From positions 1 through 64,000 of the forward strand of contig NZ_JABBGA010000015.1 in the NCBI RefSeq assembly GCF_012927165.1: a stretch of DNA of 64,000 nucleotides, written 5' to 3'. The notes under the pieces are model-generated. The model was not told the origin of the DNA. It made no database searches and worked only from the letters and a program-made list of their open reading frames with translations. A program made the position numbers and the translations under genes. Positions 1-12,697 of this stretch are shown one piece after another; the first letter of the stretch is position 1, and each line of letters starts with the position of its first letter. Source of the DNA: Zoogloea dura. Its GTDB lineage: Bacteria; Pseudomonadota; Gammaproteobacteria; Burkholderiales; Rhodocyclaceae.

Positions 1-747
1 GATCACCTGCGCATGGCCAAGGACCTGGGGGTCAACACCATCCGCGTGGCCACCCACTGCACCGAGGCCGATGTGTCCGAACAGCACATCACCCTGGCCA
101 GGAAGCTCGACATGGACACCGTCGGTTTCCTGATGATGAGCCACATGAACAGCCCCGAAGGGCTGGTCACCCAGGCCAAGCTGATGGAAAGCTACGGCGC
201 CAACTGCATCTACGTCACCGACTCGGCCGGCCACCTGCTGCCCGACGGCGTGAAGGCGCGCCTGAGCGCGGTGCGCGCGGCCCTCAAGCCGGAGACCGAA
301 CTGGGCTTCCACGGCCACCACAACCTGGCCATGGGCGTGGCCAACAGCATCGCCGCCATCGAAGTGGGCGCCACGCGCATCGACGCGGCCGCCGCCGGCC
401 TGGGCGCCGGGGCCGGCAACACCCCGATGGAGGTGCTGATCGCCGTGTGCAGCCTGATGGGCATCGAGACCGGGGTGGATGTGGCGAAGATCACCGACGT
501 GGCCGAAGACCTGGTGATCCCGATCATGGACTTCCCGATCCGTATCGACCGCGATGCCCTCACGCTGGGCTACGCCGGCGTGTATGGCTCCTTCCTGCTC
601 TTTGCCAAGCGCGCCTCGGTGAAGTACGGCATCCCGGCCCGCGACATCCTGGTCGAACTGGGCCGCCGCGGCATGGTGGGCGGCCAGGAGGACATGATCG
701 AGGATACGGCCATCACCATGGCACGGGCGCGCGGGGTGGCAGCATGA
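1..747 (+). CDS. dmpG: 4-hydroxy-2-oxovalerate aldolase, 5'-truncated by window edge
   Basis: Class II pyruvate-type aldolase of the catechol meta-cleavage pathway; it splits 4-hydroxy-2-oxovalerate into pyruvate and acetaldehyde, normally handing acetaldehyde to a partner dehydrogenase. The reading frame is open from base 1, so the true start and the first part of the (beta/alpha)8 barrel lie outside the window. Visible are the metal-binding HGHHN motif (about residues 105-109 of the visible part), the [10 protein letters not shown] phosphate-loop-like segment and the C-terminal DmpG communication region ([12 protein letters not shown], then [12 protein letters not shown]). The stop overlaps the start of the next gene (ATGA), which indicates translational coupling. 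The partner acetaldehyde dehydrogenase would be expected upstream, out of view. Confidence 0.93.
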   Translation, partial: DHLRMAKDLGVNTIRVATHCTEADVSEQHITLARKLDMDTVGFLMMSHMNSPEGLVTQAKLMESYGANCIYVTDSAGHLLPDGVKARLSAVRAALKPETELGFHGHHNLAMGVANSIAAIEVGATRIDAAAAGLGAGAGNTPMEVLIAVCSLMGIETGVDVAKITDVAEDLVIPIMDFPIRIDRDALTLGYAGVYGSFLLFAKRASVKYGIPARDILVELGRRGMVGGQEDMIEDTAITMARARGVAA

Positions 748-1532
748 AGCTCGATGCCAGGACCATTGCCGATCTGGCGGCGCGGCTCGACGACTGCCAG
801 CGCGAGGCCCGCGACACCACCAAGATCACCGACGACCACCCGGATATGGACTGGGACGACGCCTACGCCATCCAGCATGGGATCCTGCACCGCAAGCTGG
901 CCCGCGGCCGTCGCGTGGTGGGCCTCAAGGCAGGCCTCACCTCCCTGGCCAAGATGAAGCAGATGGGCGTGACCAGCCCGGTGTTCGGCTTCATGACCGA
1001 CGACTACGCCGTGCCCGACTGCGGCGAGGTCCAGGTTGCCGGGCTGATCCACCCCAAGGTGGAGCCGGAGATCGCCTTCGTGCTGAAGAGCGCCCTGCGC
1101 GGCCCCGGCTGCCATGTGGGCGCGGTGCTGGCCGCCACCGAATACCTGCTGCCCGGCATCGAAGTCATCGACAGCCGCTACCGCGACTTCAAGTTCGACC
1201 TGAAGAGCGTCATCGCCGACAACACCTCGGCCAGCCGCTTCGTGGTCGGCGGCGTACCGACACAGGCCAGCGGGGTGGACCTGTCCACCCTCGGCGTCAT
1301 CATGGAGAAGAACGGCGAGGCGGTGGCGATGGGCGTGGGGGCGGCGGTGCTCGGCAACCCTGCCTCCGCGGTGGCGATGCTCGCCAACCATCTGGCCAGC
1401 CGTGGCGAGGAGATCCCCGCCGGCGCCATCGTGCTGTCCGGCGGCATCACCGAAGCCGTCGCCGTGGCGGCCGGTGACACGGTGACCCTGCGGGTCCACG
1501 GCATGGGCTCCACGAGCCTGCGCTTCGTTTGA
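744..1532 (+). CDS. dmpH: 4-oxalocrotonate decarboxylase (2-oxo-3-hexenedioate decarboxylase)
   Basis: Mg2+-dependent decarboxylase of the oxalocrotonate branch of catechol meta-cleavage, converting 2-oxo-3-hexenedioate to 2-oxopent-4-enoate. About 262 residues, the usual family length. The start at 744 overlaps the aldolase stop; a longer upstream reading in this frame would run through the aldolase gene and is not credible. Family features: [18 protein letters not shown] near residue 55, the acidic metal-site segment [11 protein letters not shown] near 115, EVIDSRY near 147 and [10 protein letters not shown] near 190. The [10 protein letters not shown] segment and the adjacent tautomerase favour decarboxylase over the paralogous pentenoate hydratase (DmpE); I could not test this by alignment. 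Confidence 0.88.
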   Translation: MKLDARTIADLAARLDDCQREARDTTKITDDHPDMDWDDAYAIQHGILHRKLARGRRVVGLKAGLTSLAKMKQMGVTSPVFGFMTDDYAVPDCGEVQVAGLIHPKVEPEIAFVLKSALRGPGCHVGAVLAATEYLLPGIEVIDSRYRDFKFDLKSVIADNTSASRFVVGGVPTQASGVDLSTLGVIMEKNGEAVAMGVGAAVLGNPASAVAMLANHLASRGEEIPAGAIVLSGGITEAVAVAAGDTVTLRVHGMGSTSLRFV

Positions 1533-1560
1533 TTCCACACCCACTGAAAGGAGAACAGCC

Positions 1561-1752
1561 ATGCCATTCGCCCAGATCTACATGATCGAAGGCCGCAGCG
1601 AAGACCAGAAGCGCGCGGTGATCGAGAAAGTGAGCCAGGCCATCGTCGATTCGACCGGCGCCCCCAAGGACGCGGTCCGCGTCTGGATCCAGGAAGTCCC
1701 CAAGACCAACTGGGGCATCGCCGGCCAGACCGCCAAGGACCTGGGGCGCTGA
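1561..1752 (+). CDS. dmpI: 4-oxalocrotonate tautomerase
   Basis: Small (63 codons) 4-OT enzyme that isomerises 2-hydroxymuconate to its 2-oxo form, feeding the decarboxylase encoded just upstream. After Met removal Pro1 is the catalytic base; Arg11 and Arg39 are at the positions known to bind and polarise the substrate. Position 50, phenylalanine in the classic enzyme, is tryptophan here. A clear AGGAGA ribosome site lies 8-9 bases before the ATG, and the gap to the decarboxylase is 28 bases, so it is the last gene of the meta operon. It functions as a small homo-oligomer in the cytoplasm. Confidence 0.92.
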   Translation: MPFAQIYMIEGRSEDQKRAVIEKVSQAIVDSTGAPKDAVRVWIQEVPKTNWGIAGQTAKDLGR

Positions 1753-1771
1753 CCTGGGCCGACGCCCCCTG

Positions 1772-1814
1772 GACACCGGTCTGCCGCGTTGAACGCAAAC
1801 GCGAGGCCGGTGTC
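1772..1814 (+). terminator. stem-loop after meta-cleavage operon
   Basis: Arms GACACCGG and CCGGTGTC enclose an inner CGCGTT/AACGCG stem, 20 bases after the tautomerase stop. There is no T-run, so it may be a Rho-assisted end or an mRNA 3' stabiliser rather than a classic intrinsic terminator. Confidence 0.4.
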
Positions 1815-1903
1815 ACATCCCCCCTGCAGGCCCTGGAGGCCCTGCCCCCGCGGCGCAAGCCGGCCCGCCCGCCCTCCCCCCCACTTCTCCGCGTGCCCCC
1901 ATC

Positions 1904-3061
1904 TTGCCCATTCCCATTCCGCTCCTCGTCCTCGCCCTGAGTGCCTTTGCCATCGGCACGACGGAATTCGTCATCATGGGCCTGCTGCCCGAGGTGTCTG
2001 CCGACCTGGGTGTTTCGGTGCCCGTGGCCGGCTGGTTGATCACCGCCTACGCGCTGGGCGTCGCCATCGGGGCGCCGCTGATGGCCCTGGCCACCTCGCG
2101 CCTGCCCAGGCGGACGGCGCTGATCCTGCTGATGGGCATCTTCATCGCCGGCAACCTGCTGTGTGCGCTGGCGGGTGACTACGCCTTCCTGCTGGTGGCC
2201 CGGGTGGTGACCTCCCTGTGCCATGGCGCCTTCTTCGGCATCAGCGCTGTGGCGGCCGCGGGGCTGGTGGCGCCGGAGCGCCGCGCCTCCGCCGTGGCCA
2301 TGATGTTCACCGGGCTGACCCTGGCCAACGTGCTCGGTGTGCCCCTGGGCACCGCGCTGGGTCAGGCCCTGGGCTGGCGCTCGACCTTCTGGGCCGTCAC
2401 CCTGATCGGCATCGCCGCCCTTGCCGGCCTGATCCGCGCCCTGCCCCGCGACGCCCACCAGGCGCCGCTGTCGATCCGCCAGGAGCTGGGCGGCCTGCTC
2501 AGGCCGGACCTGTGGCTGGCGCTGTCCACCACGGTGCTGTTCTCGGCCTCGATGTTCGCCCTGTTCACCTATGTCGCACCGCTGCTGCGGGACGTCACCG
2601 GCGTGTCGCCGCGGGGCGTCACCGGCAACCTGCTGCTGATCGGCATCGGCCTCACCGTCGGCAACGTGCTGGGCGGCCGCTATGGCGACAAGCATCTGCG
2701 CGCCACCCTGTCTGCCGCTTTCATGGCCCTGGCCCTGTGCTCGGCAACGCTGGCCTGGACCAGCCACAGCCCCGTGGCCGCCGCGATCAACCTGTTCCTG
2801 TGGGCGCTGGCCGCCTTCGCGCTGGTGCCGGCACTGCAGGTGAACGTGGTGAACCATGGGCAGACGGCCCCCAATCTGATCTCCACCCTCAACATCGGCG
2901 CCTTCAACGTCGGCAATGCCCTCGGCGCCTGGGCCGGCGGTGTGGTGCTGCTCACCACCGACGACCTGACCCTGATCCCCTTCGCCGCCGCGGCGCTGGC
3001 CCTCGTCGGCCTTGCCGCGGTGCGCCTGGCGGCACGCCGGTCGGCCGCCCTCATCACCTGA
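1904..3061 (+). CDS. MFS transporter, AraJ/YdhP-like exporter
   Basis: Inner-membrane major facilitator of about 385 residues with 12 predicted helices, resembling the AraJ/YdhP drug or sugar efflux group. The N-terminus LSAFAIGTTEFVIMGLLP is the hallmark helix 1 of that group. A family GxLxxxR-type loop after helix 2 is represented by ATSRLPRR. The start is a TTG at 1904 placed just before the first helix; no good ribosome site is visible, so the start is uncertain. Substrate is not predictable. It follows the meta operon by 150 bases in the same direction but is separated from it by a stem-loop, so co-regulation is unproven. Confidence 0.85.
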   Translation: MPIPIPLLVLALSAFAIGTTEFVIMGLLPEVSADLGVSVPVAGWLITAYALGVAIGAPLMALATSRLPRRTALILLMGIFIAGNLLCALAGDYAFLLVARVVTSLCHGAFFGISAVAAAGLVAPERRASAVAMMFTGLTLANVLGVPLGTALGQALGWRSTFWAVTLIGIAALAGLIRALPRDAHQAPLSIRQELGGLLRPDLWLALSTTVLFSASMFALFTYVAPLLRDVTGVSPRGVTGNLLLIGIGLTVGNVLGGRYGDKHLRATLSAAFMALALCSATLAWTSHSPVAAAINLFLWALAAFALVPALQVNVVNHGQTAPNLISTLNIGAFNVGNALGAWAGGVVLLTTDDLTLIPFAAAALALVGLAAVRLAARRSAALIT

Positions 3062-3071
3062 GCCGGCCTGC

Positions 3072-5183
3072 TCAGAAGCGAGTGCTCAGGCTCACCCTGA
3101 GCGTGCGCGGCTCCGCCGGGTGCGAGTGAATGCCGCTGATGCCGCCGGCGGGCTCGCCCGGCAGGCGGGAGGCGTAGTAGTAGTCGATGTCGCTGGCCTT
3201 GCGGTTGAGCAGGTTGAACACATCCAGCGCCAGCCGGGTGTCGGCGCTGATGCGGTAGCCGACGCGGGCATAGGCCAGTGTCGTGCCCTGAGAGCGCACG
3301 CTGTTGTCCTCGATCAGCGGGCGCGGCCCGAAGTGGCGCAGCTGGAGCTGGCCGGACCACGGCCCCAGATCCGCTACCGTGGCGCCGGCCGACACCACCT
3401 TCTGCACCGCCCCGGGCACATGGCGGCCGGCATTCGGCGCGTCTCCTTGCGCCTGGCGGAAGCGGGCCTGCGACAAGGCGATGTCGGCATCCAGGATCAG
3501 CCACGGCGTGGCACGGTAGTGATTGTTGAACTCCACGCCATGCCGCCGCGAGGCGCCGCTGGCCTCGGTCTCGCCGGCATCGCCGACGAATACCAGCTCG
3601 GAGGCCATTTCCAGCTGCCACACCGCCACCGAGCTCTGCAGGCCGGGTATCCACTCCGTGCGGAAACCGATCTCGCGGCCCTTGCTGCGCACCAGCGGGA
3701 TCGCCGGGTCGATGGCCTCGCCGCTCCTGGCCTTCACCCTGGCGGTGATGCCGCGGGCGTCATTGCTGTGGAAGCCCTGGCCCCAGTTGAGGAAGAACTC
3801 GCTGCGCGCCCACGGCCCCAGGATCAGCGACAGCCTGGGGCTGTCGATCCAGGCGCTCCGCGCCCCGCTGTTGGCGTCGATGTTGCTGGTGACATCCACG
3901 TCCAGGTGGTCGGCGCGCAGGCCGGCGACGCTGCGCAGCCAGGGCAGCCAGCGGGTCTCGTTCCGGGCATAGATGCCTACACTGTCCTGACGCAGCCGGC
4001 TCTCCTGCGTCACGCCGGTCCGCTGCCCATCCCTGGCCGTATAGAGCCCGACCGGGCTGAGGCTGTCGCGACGCCATTGCACGCCGAGGGTGGCGTTGCT
4101 CTCCAGCCCCGCCAGCCGCCCCTGCCACAGGCGGCTCAGGCTGCCGCCCAGCACCTGGCGGGATTCGGCCTGCTCGAACTGGTCTCCATCGACCGGGTTG
4201 TCCAGGTAGTAGGTGAAGTTGGAGAAGAGCTTCAAGCGCGAGCGGATGGCATACGCGCTGGCGGCCCATTCACCGCCCTCCACCACCTTGAGCATCTGCC
4301 ACGACAGGCTGTAGCGGGCCGTGTCGCCGTGGTCCGACGGATCGATGGCGCCATAACGGCCGATCAGGCCGCTTTCGATGGCCCGCCGCGGCACCTGGTC
4401 CGTGCTGTGCCAGTGCGAGGTGTAGGCCATGGCGGTGAGGCTGTGCTGCGTGCCCCCTTCGGCCAGGCTGTAACGCAGCACGCCATTGAAGCGGCGGTAG
4501 TTCTCCGGGTTCTGCCAGGGACCGTCGTTACGGGCGCCTTCCAGGGCGTACAACAGGGTGCCGGCGCTCAGCGCCGCAGACTTGGCCAGCAACGCCCGGG
4601 TGAACCGGCGTTCGCCGACGGTCAGCGTCGCCAGGCCCTGGGGCAGGCTGTCGACCAGGCTCAGGCGGGCCGAGCCGGCGGAGCTGAAATCCCCGTCTTC
4701 CGCCGCGTACAAGCCCTTGCGGTAGTGGACGGACTGGAGCAGCTCGGGGATCAGGAAGTTGAGGTCGGTATAGCCCTGGCCGTGGGCGTGGCTCGGCATG
4801 TTCACCGGCATGCCGTCCAGGTGGGCGGCGAAGTCCGTGCCGTGGTCGAGATTGAAGCCGCGCAGGTAGTACTGGTTGGCCTTGCCGTCACCGCTGTGCT
4901 GGGAGACGATCACTCCCGGCACGAACTCCAGCACCTCGGCCGGGCGCAAGGTCGGGCGGCTCTGCAGCAGCCTGCGGGTCACCACGCCCTCGCTGGCCGC
5001 GTCGCTGGTGCCGACACCGTTCTGGTAGTTGGCGGAGACCACCACGTCGGGAAGCGTGGTCCCGGCAAGGCCCTCCCGCCCCGCGCACAGGCATGTCAGC
5101 GCCACGGCCAGCGGACGGAGGCGTGCGTTGAAGGCGGCGGGGGGGAAGTCGGAGGACACGATCCAGGGAATGCAGGAATTCAT
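3072..5183 (-). CDS. TonB-dependent outer-membrane receptor
   Basis: About 703 residues: a signal peptide (residues 1 to about 40), a TonB-box-like PDVVVSA segment, a plug domain (about 50-165, including VLEFVPGVIVSQHSGDGKANQYYLRGFN) and a 22-strand beta barrel ending in the aromatic SLSTRF motif used for outer-membrane assembly. It imports a large scarce ligand using TonB energy. The plug with the HGTDFAAHLDGMPVN segment resembles receptors of unknown ligand rather than classical siderophore receptors. No Fur box, cobalamin riboswitch or uptake operon is adjacent, so ligand stays open. It converges on the MFS gene, with only 10 bases between the stops. Confidence 0.9.
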   Translation of the reverse strand: MNSCIPWIVSSDFPPAAFNARLRPLAVALTCLCAGREGLAGTTLPDVVVSANYQNGVGTSDAASEGVVTRRLLQSRPTLRPAEVLEFVPGVIVSQHSGDGKANQYYLRGFNLDHGTDFAAHLDGMPVNMPSHAHGQGYTDLNFLIPELLQSVHYRKGLYAAEDGDFSSAGSARLSLVDSLPQGLATLTVGERRFTRALLAKSAALSAGTLLYALEGARNDGPWQNPENYRRFNGVLRYSLAEGGTQHSLTAMAYTSHWHSTDQVPRRAIESGLIGRYGAIDPSDHGDTARYSLSWQMLKVVEGGEWAASAYAIRSRLKLFSNFTYYLDNPVDGDQFEQAESRQVLGGSLSRLWQGRLAGLESNATLGVQWRRDSLSPVGLYTARDGQRTGVTQESRLRQDSVGIYARNETRWLPWLRSVAGLRADHLDVDVTSNIDANSGARSAWIDSPRLSLILGPWARSEFFLNWGQGFHSNDARGITARVKARSGEAIDPAIPLVRSKGREIGFRTEWIPGLQSSVAVWQLEMASELVFVGDAGETEASGASRRHGVEFNNHYRATPWLILDADIALSQARFRQAQGDAPNAGRHVPGAVQKVVSAGATVADLGPWSGQLQLRHFGPRPLIEDNSVRSQGTTLAYARVGYRISADTRLALDVFNLLNRKASDIDYYYASRLPGEPAGGISGIHSHPAEPRTLRVSLSTRF

Positions 5184-5254
5184 CCCGGCGCATCATATAA
5201 GCCGCTGGAGCAGATCCCCCATACGCGCTTCGACGTATATCCCCGCCCCGCCCT

Positions 5255-8611
<3,357 letters not shown>

Positions 8612-8672
8612 CTCGATACACCTGCGCCCCGGGCCACTTCAGCCCCATCAGTACGGCCACCGGAAGTCCGGT

Positions 8673-11015
8673 TCACCCCGTGCGCGCAGTATCTGCCAGC
8701 GCCTGCCCGGCGGCCAGCCACTTCAGCACGGTCGGAAACATCTGGCCCGGTGCCACCGGCTTGGCCACGAAGTCATTCATCCCGGCCTTGATGCAGCGCG
8801 CCTGATCCTCGTCGAAGGCATTGGCCGTCATCGCGATGATCGGGATCCGGGCCAGGCCCGGCAGCCGGCGGATCTGCCGGGTCGCCTCGAGGCCGTCCAT
8901 CCGCGGCATCTGCACGTCCATCAGGATCAGCGCGAAGTGCTCTGGCGCTAGCCCGGACAGCATCGCCACAGCTTCCACGCCATCAGCGGCGATGTCTGTC
9001 TGCAGACCCGCCTCGGCAAGATACTCGCAGGCCACCAGTTGATTGATCTCGTCGTCCTCCACCAGCAGCACGCGCCTGCCCGCATGGGCTTCGCGGATGC
9101 GCCGCACCGGCTCGGCCAGCGGCGCCGGCCCGGACTCGTCGGCAGCGGCCGCCAGGTGGCCGACCCAGGCCGTGAACCAGAAGACGCTCCCCACGCCCGG
9201 CACGCTCCTGACGCCCGTCTCGCCATCCATCAGGGCGGCCAGCCGGCGCGTGATGGCCAGCCCCAGCCCGGTGCCGCCGTAGTCTCTGGCGGTGCTGCTG
9301 CCGGCCTGCTCGAAGGGGGCAAACAGGCGCGACTGGGTCTCCGCATCGATGCCGATACCCGTGTCTTCCACCTCGAAGTACAGCTTCAGCCGGTCTTCGC
9401 GCTCCTCCACCGGCCGGATCCGCAGGCTGACCGTACCCCGCTGGTTGAACTTGACCGCGTTGCCCGCCAGGTTCAGCAAGGACTGAGTCAGGCGGGTCGC
9501 GTCCCCCCAGGCGAATGCAGGCAGCGCCGCCTGCTCCAGCTTCAGCTCCAGCCCCTTGGCCCGCGCGCTTTCCGCCAGCATCGAGACCACGTTGGCCCCC
9601 AGGGCCCGCAGCTCGAAGCGCTCCGGACGCAGGGCCAGCTTGCCGGCCTCGATCTTCGACAGATCGAGGATGTCGTTGATGACACCGAGGAGATGCCGGC
9701 CCGCCGCGCGCAGCTTGTCGAGCTTGTCCAGGTCCTCCGGCGGCTGCGGCTTGCGCAACAGCAGGTCGGTGAGACCGATGATGGCGTTCAGGGGCGTGCG
9801 GATCTCGTGGCTCATGCTGGCCAGGAAATCACTCTTCGCGTGGTTGGCCGCCTCGACCTGGTCGACGCGCAGGCGGAGTTCGCCGTTCAGGACTTCGATG
9901 TTCCGCGTGCGCTCGTCGACCAGCTGCTGCAGATGGGCCTGGTGCTGCTCCAGTTCGGCGTTGGCGCCCTTCAGTTGCTCGGCGATCTCGCGGCTCTCCG
10001 CGCTCATCTGCGCCGCCAGTTCGAGCGCACGCCGATACATGCTGCCCCAGAACAGCATCAGCACCGACAGGAGCACCAGGCCCGACAGCAGGCACACCCC
10101 ATAAAAGACGGCCTTGCGCGTCCATTCGGCCAGTACCCGGTCCACCTGGCGCCCGGCCAGCACGATGAAGGGGCTGTCATCGCCCCGGCGGAAACCGAAG
10201 ACCCGCTCCTTTCCATCGAGGGGAGAAACCGCCCGCAGGCTGCCCTCCTCCCCGCCCCGGGCCAGGATCTCCTGCCGGAAGTGCTCCGCAACACGCAGCC
10301 CCTGCTGTCCGGGCAGCGGCGGCACCCGGGCCAGCAGGCGGAAGTCCCGGTCGAAGATGGACAGCACATCGCCCTCCCCGAGGCGCACTCCGGCCATCTT
10401 GCGCTGCAATACATCGGCATTGACGGCGGCCTGGATGATGCCCAGGAATTCGCCCTGCGGCCCGCTGAGGCGGCGGCTGACGGTGAACACCCAGTTTTTC
10501 GTGATGCGGGCAAAGATCGGCTCCGATACCACCAGGCCCGACTGGGGATTATCCCGGTGCGCCTGGAAATAAGCGCGATCCTGGATATGGGCCGGGAACA
10601 GGGTCCCGCTGGCGTCGTACAGGAAATGTCCATCAGGCCCGGCAATGCGCAGGCTCTGGGATTCCGGCAGATACGCCAGGAAACGGGCCAGCAGGGCATT
10701 CACCACCTCCGCCCGGGGCGGGTTGCCGCCCTGCAGCTGAGGCTCGACCTGGAAGCGCAATTCCTTGAGCAGCGTGTCGACACGCTCGATGCTGCCATCC
10801 AGATTCTCGTCCAGGCTCCTCACCTGGTTGAGCGACTCCATCCCGGCATAGTGGAGGGCCTGCTGCCGCGACTCGACCAGCTCGGCAACCAGTACGGCCG
10901 CATACGCCGCGTAAATGACCAGCACGACAAATCCATATCGACGGAAACGCTGCAGGCTCTCCAGCGAAAGCCCGGTCGACATACCTGCCAGGAAACTACG
11001 AAATAGAGACTGCAT
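8673..11015 (-). CDS. membrane hybrid sensor histidine kinase with periplasmic Cache domain
   Basis: 780 residues. A first membrane helix (about 28-48) and a second (about 300-325) bracket a periplasmic double-Cache-like sensor with the typical [20 protein letters not shown] and VVSEPIF segments, known in this family for binding small organic ligands. A coiled coil (about 335-390) leads to HisKA with His403 (SHEIRTPLN), HATPase ([12 protein letters not shown]) and a receiver with Asp700 ([10 protein letters not shown]). Start at the ATG preceded by an AGGG-type ribosome site. It is the first gene of a two-kinase transcription unit and diverges from the HD-GYP gene across a 399-base intergenic region that carries a perfect FNR-type box. 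Ligand unknown. Confidence 0.9.
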   Translation of the reverse strand: MQSLFRSFLAGMSTGLSLESLQRFRRYGFVVLVIYAAYAAVLVAELVESRQQALHYAGMESLNQVRSLDENLDGSIERVDTLLKELRFQVEPQLQGGNPPRAEVVNALLARFLAYLPESQSLRIAGPDGHFLYDASGTLFPAHIQDRAYFQAHRDNPQSGLVVSEPIFARITKNWVFTVSRRLSGPQGEFLGIIQAAVNADVLQRKMAGVRLGEGDVLSIFDRDFRLLARVPPLPGQQGLRVAEHFRQEILARGGEEGSLRAVSPLDGKERVFGFRRGDDSPFIVLAGRQVDRVLAEWTRKAVFYGVCLLSGLVLLSVLMLFWGSMYRRALELAAQMSAESREIAEQLKGANAELEQHQAHLQQLVDERTRNIEVLNGELRLRVDQVEAANHAKSDFLASMSHEIRTPLNAIIGLTDLLLRKPQPPEDLDKLDKLRAAGRHLLGVINDILDLSKIEAGKLALRPERFELRALGANVVSMLAESARAKGLELKLEQAALPAFAWGDATRLTQSLLNLAGNAVKFNQRGTVSLRIRPVEEREDRLKLYFEVEDTGIGIDAETQSRLFAPFEQAGSSTARDYGGTGLGLAITRRLAALMDGETGVRSVPGVGSVFWFTAWVGHLAAAADESGPAPLAEPVRRIREAHAGRRVLLVEDDEINQLVACEYLAEAGLQTDIAADGVEAVAMLSGLAPEHFALILMDVQMPRMDGLEATRQIRRLPGLARIPIIAMTANAFDEDQARCIKAGMNDFVAKPVAPGQMFPTVLKWLAAGQALADTARTG

Positions 11016-11413
11016 GGCACCCTACCGGCGACCCCTCCGTAAAAGCCCGATCGAGTCCGGCCCGGCAATTGAACAGGCCGGACCTTCACCCGCAATGGGC
11101 CGTGGCAGTCCGGTCTGTATGTGATTCTTTCCGCGCAATCTGTATTGCAACGCACATCATGGCCGGCATTCTTGCACACCTGAATCCACCGCAGCGCCCC
11201 GCGGGGCTTGATCCACATCAAGCGCAGGCCAATCGGCTTTGTCCTGGCGGCAGGCGCCGTTCAAGGGGATGAAAGGCGTAGTGCCAAGCAGGACTTTGTA
11301 CATCGCTGCGCAAACAAGCCGCCCGGACACGGTAAAGTGTCACCCGCCGGCAACACGCCGGCAGCAATACATCGACCCACGCCCCCGGTCGAGAACCAGG
11401 CATATCGACGCAC
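11016..11413. promoter_or_regulatory. divergent control region with perfect FNR/ANR-type box at 11208-11221
   Basis: This 398-base gap separates two divergent genes (kinase left, HD-GYP right). It contains TTGATCCACATCAA at 11208-11221, a full match to the TTGAT-N4-ATCAA consensus bound by FNR/ANR/DNR-type regulators. The box is roughly 190-205 bases from each start codon, so it could serve either promoter if the leaders are long. I found no convincing -10 hexamer to place the start sites. Confidence 0.6.
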
Positions 11414-12655
11414 ATGAAAATATCGCTCCAGCGAACCATCGCCGCACTCACCGGTGCGCTCGACTTCGTCGGGATCGACGAGGTCCACCACGGGAAACGC
11501 GTCGCCCTGTTTGCCTTCTCCATTGCCAACGAGCTGGCATGGGAGAAGTCGCGCTGCCTCGACATGCTCTACGCCGGCATGCTCCATGACTGCGGCGTCG
11601 CGCGTACCGAAGAACACCGCCACCTCACCGACACCCTGGAATGGGACGGCGCCCAGGCCCACTGCGAGCGCGGCGAGACCTACCTGCTGGCCTGCCCGCC
11701 CCTGCAGCGCTTCGCCACGACAACCCGCTGGCACCACACGCGCTGGGAAGACCTGGCCGCCGAGCCGCTGACCGCCGCCGAACGCCTGGAGGCCAACCTG
11801 ATCTTCCTGGCCGACCGCCTGGATGTGCTGCTGGCCCACTACATCACCGCAGACGGCCTGAAGAACGAGATCCTGTGGGAGTATCCGGCGATCATCGAAC
11901 GCCTGGCCGGCATGTCGGGCTGCCAGTTCAGCCCCGAGCTGATCGGCGCCCTGCAGCGCGCTGCCGGCCGCGAGGAGTTCTGGCTGCAATGCGATCCGCC
12001 CTATGTGGATGAAGTTGTCGACGAGCACCTGATGCACGAGACCCCGGTCGAGCTGAGCAGCCAGGAGGCGCTGGCCATCGCCGGCCTGTTCGCCCGCACG
12101 GTGGACTCCAAGAGCGTTTACACCCTGGAACACTCCACCCGCGTCGCCCAGCTCACCCGCTACCTGGCGCAGGCCCGCGGGGTGACCGGCGTGGAGCTCG
12201 ACCTGCTCGAGATCGCCGCCCTGCTGCACGACATCGGCAAGCTGCGGGTCCCCGAGGAGATCATCGACAAGCCGGGCTCGATCAGCATCCAGGAGCGCGC
12301 CATCGTGCGGCGCCACAGCTACGACACCGGCCGCATCCTGAAAAAGGTCTTCCCCAACCTGCCGCTGGCCGAGTGGGCCAGCATGCACCACGAAGACCTG
12401 ATCGGCACCGGCTACCCCAGCCAGCTCCACGCCAAGGACATTCCCTGGCAGGCCCGCCTGATCGCGGTGGCCGACATCTTCCAGGCCATGTCCCAGGACC
12501 GCCCCTACCGGCCGCGCCTGGACAGCGGCGCGGTGATGGCCCACCTCGACGAACTGCTGGCGGAAGGCCGCCTCGATGCCGAGCTGGTCGAACTGCTGCG
12601 CCGGCACGTGGACAATTGCTACCGGTTGGCGGTGCACGGCGAGCTGCCGGCCTGA
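11414..12655 (+). CDS. HD-GYP domain protein, putative c-di-GMP phosphodiesterase
   Basis: 413 residues with two HD regions. The N-terminal one (about 20-170) has a HD pair at 58-59 (LHDCGV) in a degenerate HD-type fold. The C-terminal one (about 220-405) is a canonical HD-GYP module: HDIGK with His272-Asp273, then HHEDLIGTGYP with the GYP triad at 333-335. The family hydrolyses cyclic di-GMP to GMP and thereby promotes motility over biofilm. No receiver or membrane domain is seen, so activity is probably set by the degenerate N-terminal HD region or by protein contacts. It diverges from the two hybrid kinases, and a perfect FNR box lies between. Confidence 0.88.
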   Translation: MKISLQRTIAALTGALDFVGIDEVHHGKRVALFAFSIANELAWEKSRCLDMLYAGMLHDCGVARTEEHRHLTDTLEWDGAQAHCERGETYLLACPPLQRFATTTRWHHTRWEDLAAEPLTAAERLEANLIFLADRLDVLLAHYITADGLKNEILWEYPAIIERLAGMSGCQFSPELIGALQRAAGREEFWLQCDPPYVDEVVDEHLMHETPVELSSQEALAIAGLFARTVDSKSVYTLEHSTRVAQLTRYLAQARGVTGVELDLLEIAALLHDIGKLRVPEEIIDKPGSISIQERAIVRRHSYDTGRILKKVFPNLPLAEWASMHHEDLIGTGYPSQLHAKDIPWQARLIAVADIFQAMSQDRPYRPRLDSGAVMAHLDELLAEGRLDAELVELLRRHVDNCYRLAVHGELPA

Positions 12656-12697
12656 ACAAGCTGGCAGCAGGAGGGGGAACGGGCCGGAGAGGCGGGC

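Noticed and set aside
570-1562. Long antisense reading frames opposite the meta-cleavage genes
   Set aside because: GC-rich codons of real genes open the opposite frames; no family similarity or ribosome sites.
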